Shown piece by piece: positions 7,544 to 15,399 of a stretch of 36,595 bases of DNA; position 1 is the stretch's first letter; every line of letters starts with the position of its first letter. The DNA is taken from assembly GCA_025358115.1 (NCBI GenBank), contig JANYKQ010000043.1, forward strand, positions 1-36,595. The letters are read 5' to 3'. Below the pieces are notes generated by a model, which saw only the letters and a program-made list of their open reading frames with translations, was not told the DNA's origin and made no database searches. The position numbers were made by a program, and so were the translations under genes. Source of the DNA: Methanomicrobiales archaeon. Lineage in GTDB: Archaea > Halobacteriota > Methanomicrobia > Methanomicrobiales > Methanospirillaceae.

Positions 7544-8665
7544 ATGTCTGGCTCTGATGATGAGGTGGCTGCAGTTCTCCAGACGATACGGGACGCTCTG
7601 GCAAAGGGCAGCGCTAATCCTGCCAACCTGCCGTTAAGCGACCAGAACCGGCAAACCCTGGAGGCGCTTCTGGCCGATCTCGCATTACTGGATTCTTTTT
7701 CATTCCATCTCTCGAACGGAAATCTCTCACCGGAGTTCAGGCTCCGGGGAAAGATGGCCGGTAATTTAAAAGCACTCCAGGCTAACCTGCGTCATATAAC
7801 CTGGCAGGCACAGCAGATTACGCAGGGGGACTTTACCCAGCGCATCAGTTTCCTTGGCGAATTTTCCCTTGTCTTCAACTCCATGGTGGAACGCCTTGAG
7901 TACGCCCGGACTGAACGAGAGGTCCATGAACAGGTTCTCGCAAATAAGAACCGGGAACTGACTGAAGAGATAGAAGAGCGCAAACGGTTATCTGAGCATC
8001 TTTTTGTCACCCTTGAAGACCTCAAAAAGAGTGAAGAGCGGTACCGTGCAATTGCGGAATTCTCGGATCATGGCATTTTTATTATTTCCCGTGAGTATTC
8101 GGTTGTCTATGTAAACCAGGCCGCATCCCGGTTCATGAATATTAACCCGGAAAAAAAGTCAGTGCAACCCGTGGATGATATTAATCCCCCGTTTCTGGGT
8201 GACAGGCTCCATACCCTACTGGAACCGGTCTTCACCACAGGCAGAGGTTTGACCAGCACGATAGAAGTTCCCCATGAGGGTTCTTTAAGGTGGCTCGAAA
8301 CAACAATAATCCCTCTCATCACCCGGGATCCTTTACCAACTGAGGTAATGGTACTTACCCATGATATTACCGAACGGGTGATGATGGAAAAAGAGCTGGA
8401 AAAAGAGGGCATCATACAGATTGAAAAAAATATGGAACAGTTTCAGATACTTAATGATCAGATCAGAAATCCCCTGCAGGTGATTCTTGGCCTTTCCTCC
8501 CTTGAGAAGGGCCCGTACACTGACAAGATTGCCCGGGAGATCAATATTCTCAACTCCCTTGTTGCGCGACTCGATGAAGGATGGGTTGAATCCGAAAAGG
8601 TACGGAAGTTTCTCCTGCGTCACTACCGGCACGGGGAAGATCTCGATAATAATATCTGTTCCTGA
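7544..8665 (+). CDS. PAS-domain signalling protein without ATPase domain
   Basis: A 373-residue soluble protein with no transmembrane segment. In order it shows an N-terminal helical region, a HAMP-like helical segment (ITQGDFTQRISFLGEFSLVF), a coiled coil (about residues 115-165), and a PAS domain from RYRAIAEFSDHGIFIISREY to VLTHDITERVMMEKEL. A final helix contains QFQILNDQIRNPLQVILGL, which resembles a histidine-kinase dimerisation helix but lacks a clear phospho-acceptor His and is not followed by an ATP-binding domain. The end LDEGWVESEKVRKFL looks like the natural terminus of a methanogen-specific group rather than a truncation. ATG 7544 is preferred; an in-frame ATG at 7520 also exists. 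Coupling to the preceding V4R protein is inferred from adjacency. Confidence 0.75.
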   Translation: MSGSDDEVAAVLQTIRDALAKGSANPANLPLSDQNRQTLEALLADLALLDSFSFHLSNGNLSPEFRLRGKMAGNLKALQANLRHITWQAQQITQGDFTQRISFLGEFSLVFNSMVERLEYARTEREVHEQVLANKNRELTEEIEERKRLSEHLFVTLEDLKKSEERYRAIAEFSDHGIFIISREYSVVYVNQAASRFMNINPEKKSVQPVDDINPPFLGDRLHTLLEPVFTTGRGLTSTIEVPHEGSLRWLETTIIPLITRDPLPTEVMVLTHDITERVMMEKELEKEGIIQIEKNMEQFQILNDQIRNPLQVILGLSSLEKGPYTDKIAREINILNSLVARLDEGWVESEKVRKFLLRHYRHGEDLDNNICS

Positions 8666-8844
8666 GGGAAATACGGCAGCGCCGGGGGACTTATTGTCAG
8701 GAAACTGTTTTAGGAATCGACGATGTGAGAGATACCGTAAACGACAACTTGGGGAAAATATATTCCATTTCTTGAAAAAGAACGAACCCGATACTGTTTT
8801 TTCCGAAATAGTTATCCTGCCGGCAATCCCAGCGTGATCTTAAG

Positions 8845-9900
8845 ATGAAGTGGAAAGGCTGGGAGAAGATCCCTCTTGACATTCCTGCCCCTTCAGAACT
8901 GACGGGAACCCGCAGAGTGGAAGCCATAGCCCCGCTGATCATCTCTGCCAGTCGATCAACAGATATCCCCGCTTTCTATGGCGACTGGTTTATGGCTCGC
9001 TTTCAGGCCGGGTATGTGAAATGGAAGAGCCCGTTTGGGGGGAAACCGGTCTATGTCTCCTTTGCAAAGACCCGTGTCTTTGCCTTCTGGTCAAAGAACC
9101 CGGCACCATTTCTCCCCCACCTTGACATCCTTGACCGAAGGGGATACCGGTATTATTTCCTCTTCACCCTGAACGATTATGACGCGGAGCGTCTTGAACC
9201 GAATGTGCCCCCGGTTGATGACCGCATCGCCACGTTCATCCGGTTATCCCGCCGTATTGGCAAAGGGCGTGTGGTCTGGCGTTTTGATCCGCTTGTCCTG
9301 TCTGACCGGATAACAGTCGATGATCTGCTGGAGAAAGTCCGGTATATCGGCGATAAGATTGCCCCGTTTACAGAACGACTGGTCTTTAGTTTTGTGGATA
9401 TTGAAAAATATGCCAAAGTACGGCGGAACCTGCTGGCAGGGGGTTGCGCCGGTGCCCGGGAATTCACGGGGGTGGAAGTGGCAGAGTTCTGTACCGGGCT
9501 TTCCCTGCTCAACAGGCAATGGGGACTTTCAGTGAGTGCCTGTGCGGAACGAAGAGATCTCTCCGGATATGGCATTTGCAGGGGGCAGTGTATCAGCTAT
9601 GACCTGCTGGCAACGGAATTCAGTGACGATGACGCGCTGATGGAATTTCTCTCTCCCCCCGGCCAGAAGGAACTTACCGGTACCGGCACAACTAAAGATC
9701 CGTCACTCCGTATCAGGGACCCGGGGCAGCGGAACACCTGCAGGTGTATTGTTTCAAAGGATATCGGGCAGTATTCCACCTGCATGCATCTTTGTGCATA
9801 TTGTTATGCGAATACATCACTGGCCAGAGTGCGCCGGAATTATATGCAGTACTGCGGGGAGCGGGATCGTGGGATTTTCCACGATGCAATAACGGAGTAG
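8845..9900 (+). CDS. DUF1848 family protein with C-terminal radical-SAM-like cysteine motif
   Basis: A 351-residue DUF1848-type protein. The N-terminal half carries IISASRSTDIPAFYGDWF, KSPFGGKPVYVSF and FAFWSKNPAPFL, all typical of this family. The pattern of alternating strands and helices is compatible with a TIM-barrel-like fold. The C-terminus has Cys299, Cys301, Cys313, Cys317 and Cys320; the last three make CMHLCAYC, a CxxxCxxC spacing identical to the radical SAM 4Fe-4S motif and followed by YAN. A cluster is therefore likely; SAM chemistry is inference. The substrate is unknown. The start is an isolated ATG with no strong ribosome-binding site. It converges on thiC with a 13-base gap. 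Confidence 0.8.
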   Translation: MKWKGWEKIPLDIPAPSELTGTRRVEAIAPLIISASRSTDIPAFYGDWFMARFQAGYVKWKSPFGGKPVYVSFAKTRVFAFWSKNPAPFLPHLDILDRRGYRYYFLFTLNDYDAERLEPNVPPVDDRIATFIRLSRRIGKGRVVWRFDPLVLSDRITVDDLLEKVRYIGDKIAPFTERLVFSFVDIEKYAKVRRNLLAGGCAGAREFTGVEVAEFCTGLSLLNRQWGLSVSACAERRDLSGYGICRGQCISYDLLATEFSDDDALMEFLSPPGQKELTGTGTTKDPSLRIRDPGQRNTCRCIVSKDIGQYSTCMHLCAYCYANTSLARVRRNYMQYCGERDRGIFHDAITE

Positions 9901-9913
9901 TGCTCCGGCGCGT

Positions 9914-11143
9914 TCAAGAAAATTCCCGCATGATCTTGATCGCACAGAACTCGCCACACATCGTGCATTCCTCCTCACCATCGGAGAGTTCCCGGGCCCG
10001 GTCGGGATCCATGGAACAGCGAATCTGGCCTTCGCGATCGAGCGCAGCTCTCAGCTGCGCAATCTTTGTATCCTCGGCTTCCCTGCCATACTTCACGGTA
10101 TCACCGATGTGTGCCGCAATCCTGAATGCAATCAGTCCCTCTTTTACCGCCGCGGGACTGGGCAGACCGAGATGCTCGGCAGGGGTGATGTAGCAGAGAT
10201 AGTCTGCCCCGGCAGCACTCGCGATACTGGCCCCGGCAGCACCGGCAATATGATCATAGCCTGCCGCAACATCGGTGGGCAGGGGTCCGGCGACAAAGAG
10301 GGGGTAGGCGGACTGTTTCTTGTAATACTTCACCATCGGGGCGATCCGATCGCTCCGGATGTGCCCTCCGGCCCCTTCGATAATAACCTGCACACCGGCT
10401 GCACGGGCGCGGTCCGCGAGCAGAACATTCTGTCGTATCTCGGCAAGCTGCATGCGATCCCTGCGATCATGGATGCACCCGCTCCGGGCAGTGTTGCCGA
10501 GCGAGAGTACGATGTCATGCTTCCGGCAGAGGGAGAGCACCTCATCGAAATGCTCGACAAACGGATTTTCGCATTGGTTCATGAGCATGAACGCACTGGT
10601 AATAGAGCCGCCTTTTGAGACCATGCCAAGGAGCCGTTTTTTCCGGCGAAGTTCGGTAAGCATCCCGCGGCTCACGCCATGGATGACAACCGAGCTGATG
10701 CCCTGGTCCATCTGCATCCTGAATGTGGCCATGATGTCGTCTGCGGTCATCTGCTTGAAACCATTCTCGACAACTGCCTGGTAGGCGGGAACGGTAGTAA
10801 CGGGAAGTGTGGTGCGGGAGAAGATCTCCTTTCGTATGGCGTTGATATCCCCGCCCATTGACAGGTCACTGATGGTATCAGCCCCGAATGTTTCAGCAAT
10901 AGTGGCTTTTTGTATCTCGTCATCCAGGCAGACTTTTGTAGATGATGTACCGAGGTTGACATTGACCTTGGTTGACAGGCCTTTTCCTATACCGGTATAC
11001 CGCTTCCCGCGCTGCATAATCACAGCACTTCCCGCCGCTACCCTTTCGCGGAGTGTTTCGGGATCGATTCCTTCGTTCCGGGCTACTTCCCTTATCTGCG
11101 GCGTGATTATTCCGTTGGTTGCCTGCTCAGCCTGTGTGCGCAT
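9914..11143 (-). CDS. thiC: Phosphomethylpyrimidine synthase ThiC
   Basis: ThiC is a radical SAM enzyme that rearranges aminoimidazole ribotide to HMP phosphate, the pyrimidine precursor of thiamine. The 409-residue protein has the family N-terminus (ITPQIREVARNEGIDPETL), the segment GLSTKVNVNLGTSS, DTISDLSMGGDI, VIEGAGGHI, and the C-terminal cluster-binding motif ECTMCGEFCAIKI (CxxCxxxxC). It is shorter than bacterial ThiC and typical of the archaeal form. The start at 11143 is chosen because similarity begins at MRTQAEQATNGIITP; the in-frame ATG at 11239 would add 32 residues unlike the family and lies on the TATA box. No thi-box (TPP riboswitch) consensus was found in its leader. Confidence 0.94.
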   Translation of the reverse strand: MRTQAEQATNGIITPQIREVARNEGIDPETLRERVAAGSAVIMQRGKRYTGIGKGLSTKVNVNLGTSSTKVCLDDEIQKATIAETFGADTISDLSMGGDINAIRKEIFSRTTLPVTTVPAYQAVVENGFKQMTADDIMATFRMQMDQGISSVVIHGVSRGMLTELRRKKRLLGMVSKGGSITSAFMLMNQCENPFVEHFDEVLSLCRKHDIVLSLGNTARSGCIHDRRDRMQLAEIRQNVLLADRARAAGVQVIIEGAGGHIRSDRIAPMVKYYKKQSAYPLFVAGPLPTDVAAGYDHIAGAAGASIASAAGADYLCYITPAEHLGLPSPAAVKEGLIAFRIAAHIGDTVKYGREAEDTKIAQLRAALDREGQIRCSMDPDRARELSDGEEECTMCGEFCAIKIMREFS

Positions 11144-11240
11144 GTCTCTATCCGTGTGGTAACGGCTCCCCACTCTGGTGGGTTTTTTCAGGATAAATTC
11201 ATGACTTTTTCCCTTTAAACTGCCGGTGAGTTTATACAAG
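11144..11240 (-). promoter_or_regulatory. thiC promoter and structured leader
   Basis: On the minus strand CTTGTATAAA (11231-11240) is a TATA box; transcription would begin near 11209, giving a leader of about 65 bases. The leader holds two small hairpins just before the start codon: CCCAC/GTGGG (11169-11182, 4-base loop) and CCGT/ACGG (about 11151-11164). They could affect translation, but no known riboswitch class was recognised. Confidence 0.45.
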
Positions 11241-11312
11241 GAGTGCGATAAAAATCCGGGAACTGATATGATTTGAAGACGGAGAACATACCATAGTACG
11301 AGCGTTACTCTG

Positions 11313-11867
11313 ATGTCCCACGATCTGTCACAGGTGTACCAGCCCGAAGCTGATACCTATCTCCTGCTCGAGGCTGCAGGAAAAGAGGTCCGGCCGGGTG
11401 ATCGTGTCCTGGAGATCGGGACCGGTTCCGGGCTCATCTCCTGCAAGCTTGCGCTGGTGTCCGATGTTGTGGCAACGGATATCAACCCGCATGCAGCACT
11501 CTCTGCACACAGTCTGGGTGTGGAGGTTGTGCAAAGCGATCTCTTTGCCGGTATCCGGGGCACATTTGACCTGGTCCTCTTCAACCCCCCCTATCTCCCG
11601 ACACAACCGGAAGAGCGGATCGATGACTGGCTGGAGTTTGCCCTGGATGGGGGTAAAAGCGGCAGGGCAGTGATCGAACGGTTTGCTGCTGACGTGGGAA
11701 TGGTGCTTGCACTAAAAGGAAGGATTCTTCTGTTGATCTCGTCGCTTACAGGGTTGGCTGAAGTGACGGATCTTTTCTCCCGCAACGGATATGTGGCTGA
11801 AGTTGCAATCGAGCAGGTTATTGAAGATGAAGTGCTGTATGTGCTGAGAATCATCCGGGTTCCGTAG
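11313..11867 (+). CDS. HemK2/Mtq2-like class I methyltransferase
   Basis: A 184-residue SAM-dependent methyltransferase of the archaeal HemK-related group. The N-terminal YQPEADTYLLLEA is the typical opening. Motif I is VLEIGTGSGLISCKLA (about residues 33-48), and the catalytic NPPY appears in LVLFNPPYLPTQPEE. This NPPY group usually methylates the amide nitrogen of a glutamine or adenine; the archaeal and eukaryotic Mtq2 members act on the GGQ glutamine of class I release factors, the most likely role here. The protein is shorter than bacterial PrmC because it lacks the N-terminal release-factor-binding domain, as expected for this group. It is divergent from thiC. Confidence 0.85.
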   Translation: MSHDLSQVYQPEADTYLLLEAAGKEVRPGDRVLEIGTGSGLISCKLALVSDVVATDINPHAALSAHSLGVEVVQSDLFAGIRGTFDLVLFNPPYLPTQPEERIDDWLEFALDGGKSGRAVIERFAADVGMVLALKGRILLLISSLTGLAEVTDLFSRNGYVAEVAIEQVIEDEVLYVLRIIRVP

Positions 11868-11884
11868 TTTAAAAAACCGTATTT

Positions 11885-12055
11885 TTATCCATTGCGCATC
11901 TGCAATGCCACAACGATAATATTTGTAATGAGAATTACCCCCGTTATTGTCATGCCATAGTAGAACAGGGTTGCATCCTCCAGAAGGAAGAGCGATCCGA
12001 TAAGACCCGCTGTTGATATAAAATAGAAAAAAAACAACTGCACCCAGCGTATCAT
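11885..12055 (-). CDS. Small two-helix membrane protein (56 aa)
   Basis: A short open frame encodes 56 residues that look like two transmembrane helices: about residues 6-23 (LFFFYFISTAGLIGSLFL) and 33-51 (YGMTITGVILITNIIVVAL), joined by the short acidic turn LEDATLF. It begins at an ATG (12055) and ends with MRNG before TAA. A TATA-like stretch (TAGTATAATTATT on the minus strand, about 12078-12090) lies upstream. The strongly hydrophobic, in-frame composition supports a real gene, but no family is recognised. It lies downstream of the ABC-2 permease gene on the same strand and could be cotranscribed. Confidence 0.5.
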   Translation of the reverse strand: MIRWVQLFFFYFISTAGLIGSLFLLEDATLFYYGMTITGVILITNIIVVALQMRNG

Positions 12056-12221
12056 TTCAGGGTCTCAATAGGATGTAATAATTATACTATTTTTCCTATG
12101 AGATGACGATTACCCGCCAGATCCAGATAAAACACATGGGCAGGTTGTTCGAACCGCTGACCTGAAAAGAGATTGATCCTCAGCGGTGAAATAAACTTTT
12201 GATTCCGGTAATTTCTCTCAT

Positions 12222-13007
12222 TCAGACAATCAGGCGTTTTTTCATCAGGTTGATGGACATTACACAGAATAGTATAGTCACTGCTGCTATCCATGCGAGG
12301 TGAAGCAGGATCGTCCAGGAAAGGGCAGGCAGGGTGAACATCCGCATAATCGCAACAACATGCGTGAGGGGAAGCAGGGCAACAGCGATGTACTGGAAAG
12401 CCACGGGCAGCAGGGTGAGTGGGAAGAATGTGCCCGAGAAGAGCATCATCGGGGTAATAAAGAGGAACATGGGATAGTTCAGTGAGTCTATTCCGGGTGT
12501 GATTGCAGTGATACACATCCCGATTCCGGCAAACATCAGTCCGCCAAGGAAGGCGAGCGGGAGAGCGAGCAGCGATAAGGGGAGCGAGATCACCCCGAAA
12601 GCAAAGAGCACCGGCAGCATGATTGCCACGTACATCACGCTGCGGGTTGCACCCCAGAGTAATTCCCCGGCGATCACATCTTCGATCGAGAGCGGGGTGG
12701 CTATCATGGCATCGAAACTTTTCTGGTAATACATGCGCACATAGGAACCGTACGTGCACTCGAAGAATGCCGAGTTCATGACCGATATGGCAAGGATGGC
12801 AGGGGCGATGAAATTGATATACGGGACGCCATCAACCTCTTTGATATAGGAGCCGATGCCCATGCCGATGGCAAAAAGGTAGAGCAGGGCATCGATAAAC
12901 GGCGGGAAGAAGTTCACTTTCCAGGTCCGTACAAAGACCACAAGATTGCGGTGCCAGACCCGGATCGCCCTTCCGGAAACCGGGGGAACTGAAAAGAGAT
13001 GCGTCAT
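12222..13007 (-). CDS. ABC-2 type exporter permease
   Basis: This 261-residue integral membrane protein belongs to the ABC-2 (NodJ/DrrB-like) permease family, the transmembrane half of small-molecule or polysaccharide exporters. Six hydrophobic segments are visible, starting with FIDALLYLFAIGMGIGSYI at about residues 37-55. The family segment around AGELLWGATRSVMYV precedes the third helix, and the second conserved region is PMMLFSGTFFPLTLLP. Its start lies 4 bases after the stop of the ATP-binding partner, so the two form a unit. The substrate cannot be told from sequence. Confidence 0.9.
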   Translation of the reverse strand: MTHLFSVPPVSGRAIRVWHRNLVVFVRTWKVNFFPPFIDALLYLFAIGMGIGSYIKEVDGVPYINFIAPAILAISVMNSAFFECTYGSYVRMYYQKSFDAMIATPLSIEDVIAGELLWGATRSVMYVAIMLPVLFAFGVISLPLSLLALPLAFLGGLMFAGIGMCITAITPGIDSLNYPMFLFITPMMLFSGTFFPLTLLPVAFQYIAVALLPLTHVVAIMRMFTLPALSWTILLHLAWIAAVTILFCVMSINLMKKRLIV

Positions 13008-13011
13008 GATG

Positions 13012-13920
13012 TTAGTCCCGCAGGGTCCTCCCGGTCAGTTTCAGGAACACATCTTCAAGCGTTGCCGGCCGGGTGAGCATCTTTTTTGGCTGGCAGGAGT
13101 TGAACAGGATCTTAGCGATCTCCCGGGACGAGTCCGTGGCGATCTGCACGGTATCACCAGTCACTTCGTGGGGGATGTTGTGTGCTGCAAGGCAGGCGAG
13201 CACTTCTGCACTCTTCTCCACTTCCACGATCTCATCCCCGACGTGCTGCTTGACCAGGTCAGCCGGGGCTCCCTCCACAAGGATCTTCCCGTGGTCCATG
13301 ATCACGAGCCGATCGCAGAGCCGGGCTGCCTCATCGAGGTAGTGCGTTGTCAGGACAATCGTATTGCCCTGCGCCTGAAGGGTTTTGAGTTTCTCCCAGA
13401 TCAGGTGCCGGGCCTGGGGGTCGAGACCGATGGTTGGTTCATCCAGGATGAGCAGGTCGGGACCATTGACCAGTGCCCGGGCAAGTATCAGCCTTCGCTT
13501 CATCCCTCCTGAGAGTTTTTCCACTTCAACATCGCGTTTCTCAAGCAGCTGGACAAAATCAAGCAGTTCATCAGCCTTTTTCTGTGCAGAATGCGGGGGG
13601 ATGCTGAAGTAGCCTGCGTAGGTAGCGAGGTTCCCAAAGCAGGTGAAGTCCGGGTCAAGATTGGTCTCTTGCGGGACCACGCCGAGGCGCTGCTTGATCT
13701 CAGCGGGTTGCACGTCCGGGTCCTGGTCAAATACCCGAAGTACACCGGATGACCTGGGTGAGACGCAGGCGATCATCTTCATGGTCGTGGTCTTGCCGGC
13801 CCCATTGGGGCCCAGGAACCCGAAGACCTCGCCTTTTCTTACGGTAAATGAGATGCCATCGACAGCAACAAGGCTGCCATAATTTTTCCTTAAATTGTGT
13901 GCCTCGATGATCCCGGTCAA
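13012..13920 (-). CDS. ABC-2 type exporter ATP-binding protein
   Basis: The 302-residue ATPase energises the adjacent permease. It has Walker A GPNGAGKTT (residues 37-45), a Q-loop near GVVPQETNLDPDFTC, the signature LSGGMKRRL (about residue 138), Walker B LLILDEPTIGLDP and the switch histidine in VLTTHYLDEA. The C-terminal extension of about 80 residues after residue 215 is of the DrrA/CcmA type, with mixed strands and helices. Start and spacing fit a two-gene leftward operon with 12222-13007. The neighbours do not reveal the cargo. Confidence 0.93.
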   Translation of the reverse strand: MTGIIEAHNLRKNYGSLVAVDGISFTVRKGEVFGFLGPNGAGKTTTMKMIACVSPRSSGVLRVFDQDPDVQPAEIKQRLGVVPQETNLDPDFTCFGNLATYAGYFSIPPHSAQKKADELLDFVQLLEKRDVEVEKLSGGMKRRLILARALVNGPDLLILDEPTIGLDPQARHLIWEKLKTLQAQGNTIVLTTHYLDEAARLCDRLVIMDHGKILVEGAPADLVKQHVGDEIVEVEKSAEVLACLAAHNIPHEVTGDTVQIATDSSREIAKILFNSCQPKKMLTRPATLEDVFLKLTGRTLRD

Positions 13921-14027
13921 TGGATTGTCCTCCTTAAAACAGTGATTTGTGCGGGAGCGAATAAATACCCTCTATTACTGCATAGGTCTCAGACACCGCG
14001 ATATCGGGTGGGAAAAAAGAGTTATGT

Positions 14028-14471
14028 TCAGGGTTCGGGTTTTACCAGCACTACTCCGGCGATCAACACCGCAAGGAGTGCAATGGAAGCAAACATCTGC
14101 AATGCATTGGTGTCCGTGACATTGAGATCAGGATATGCCGTACCATGCCAATGATACCGGCGATGAGCAATGCACGCACTTCGACACGTTTTGTCCTGAA
14201 GTATACGGTGACGGTTTTTAAAAAGCACGATGATCGTGATCGTCAGGAGCAGTGACTGGATCACTCCCAGAAGGCCTTTCGAATAATTCTGCACACCATC
14301 TATGATTTCCGGAGTCGTTACCATTTTTATGATAAGCTGTATCGCATCAGACAGGGAAAACGCAGCAATGATCGTAAGCAGGATGGCGACGATCATGTAC
14401 ATGATTATCGGAACAAAGGAAAAAATGCAATTATTGTATCCATTACGGAACGTTTGTTTGCGATTGAGCAC
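14028..14471 (-). pseudogene. PsiE-like membrane protein disrupted by two compensating frameshifts
   Basis: The continuous 147-codon frame has helices at both ends: FVPIIMYMIVAILLTIIAAF, then the segment GLLGVIQSLLLTITIIVLF, and C-terminal ALQMFASIALLAVLIAGVVL. The stretch between about 14224 and 14130 reads as Cys/His/Arg-rich nonsense. Reading one base over there gives KTVTVYFRTKRVEVRALLIA followed by GIIGMVRHILI, a charged loop and a further helix as expected for PsiE-type four-helix proteins. The shift-in site is TTTTTAAAAA (14215-14224), one A too many; the return is near 14123-14135, one base too few. Either the gene is damaged or the sequence has two errors. The PsiE assignment is from overall pattern only. 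Confidence 0.6.
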
Positions 14472-14559
14472 ATCTCGTTTGTCAGTGTCAGATTGACGGA
14501 CAGCGGGATTAACATGCTGGCTGGTCCAGTTTTTTGTTTCATTGGAGAGTGTGCAGTTA

Positions 14560-15030
14560 TTATTTTTTAGTGAGTTTAATGATTGCAGCCCGGGCTGAAT
14601 CGCGAACTTCAGAAAAAGGGTCTTCTAACAGCGATGTGAGCGGTTGGGTTGCCCGTTTGTCGCCCAGTTTTCCCAGAACTTCAGCTGCACCGATTCTCAC
14701 CGTAATATCCTTATCCTTAAGGCAGATGATGAGCGGATCGACTGCTGCACGGTCCCTGATCTTTCCCAGTGCTGCTATTGCCGCACAACGAATGCCCGGT
14801 TCGGGATCAGCGAGTGCAGTAATCAGGGCAGGCATTGCATCGGAATCACCCAGCCGTCCAAGTGCCTGCACTACCTCGGAGCGGACTACCGGATGGGGAT
14901 CTGATAACGCAGCGGCGAGTGGTGCAATCGCAGCCGGGTTCCCGGACTTTCCCAACTCTGCAGCTGCATCCCGGCGTTTTTTTACCGCAGGTGCATGCAG
15001 ACCGGCTGCGGGGGACAGAATATCTTTCAT
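14560..15030 (-). CDS. HEAT-repeat (PBS lyase type) protein
   Basis: A 156-residue protein made of about five helical HEAT repeats of roughly 31 residues, each with the pattern AxxALGxLGDxxAxxPLxxAL. Examples are VVQALGRLGDSDAMPALITAL, here quoted in part, and AAEVLGKLGDKRATQPL. Such repeats form a curved solenoid that scaffolds protein-protein contacts, and no catalytic domain is attached. The GDxxA spacing resembles phycocyanobilin-lyase-type repeats, but in a methanogen this indicates only the repeat class. No Shine-Dalgarno sequence precedes the ATG at 15030. The next upstream gene on the same strand ends 21 bases away, so the two may share a transcript. Confidence 0.85.
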   Translation of the reverse strand: MKDILSPAAGLHAPAVKKRRDAAAELGKSGNPAAIAPLAAALSDPHPVVRSEVVQALGRLGDSDAMPALITALADPEPGIRCAAIAALGKIRDRAAVDPLIICLKDKDITVRIGAAEVLGKLGDKRATQPLTSLLEDPFSEVRDSARAAIIKLTKK

Positions 15031-15051
15031 AAGAGGAGGATAATTTTCCGG

Positions 15052-15399
15052 TTAGTGCTCGCACTCATAACCGGACTCATACGCGGATATGACCTTGTGT
15101 GCAATTTCTTCTGACAGGCGGTCATGCACAAGGTGTACAAAAGCCTCGACATCCTCTACCGGAAGACAACCCATGCTCTCTTCTCCCTTCTGGATCATGT
15201 CGGTAAGGTAGGCGAGTTCTGCATCATCAAGCCGGTTTATCCGCAGGATAAAATCATTGCTGTCTTCGGCAAAGTGGTTGGAGACCGGGGGTAATATGGA
15301 GTGAAACATATGCCCCGATCCTGAACAGGTGAGATCGCCGCATTCCGGTGCAAGTTTTTTCAAGATTTCAATATCTTTCTCTGAGAGTTCCCGTGGCAT
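15052..15399 (-). CDS. Hypothetical acidic protein (115 aa)
   Basis: I do not recognise this family. The 115-residue protein is soluble and acidic, starts MPRELSEKDIEILKKLAPEC, and is mostly helical. It carries cysteines near both ends (CGDLTCSGSGHMFH around residues 20-33, CLPVEDVEAF in the middle, and a final YECEH). The C-x4-C-x5-H arrangement near the N-terminus could bind a metal, but this is a guess. The HEAT-repeat gene follows 21 bases downstream on the same strand. Coding potential is supported by an uninterrupted frame with normal codon use. Confidence 0.65.
   Translation of the reverse strand: MPRELSEKDIEILKKLAPECGDLTCSGSGHMFHSILPPVSNHFAEDSNDFILRINRLDDAELAYLTDMIQKGEESMGCLPVEDVEAFVHLVHDRLSEEIAHKVISAYESGYECEH

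Noticed and set aside
7504-7557. Alternative short frame beginning MPPQKN between the V4R and PAS genes
   Set aside because: It ends after 17 codons and the PAS frame continues from 7544 with family sequence; a frameshift is not needed.
8666-8844. Possible remnant of a kinase ATPase domain after the PAS gene
   Set aside because: Translations in all three frames contain stops and only a vague GGLIVRK match to a G2 box; the PAS protein ends as its family does.
11144-11240. TPP riboswitch upstream of thiC
   Set aside because: No thi-box core sequence (such as CTGAGA with its paired partners) was found; only two small hairpins are present.
12082-12759. Minus-strand open frame of 225 codons overlapping the ABC permease
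   Set aside because: It is an alternative frame of the permease gene and lacks membrane helices or motifs.
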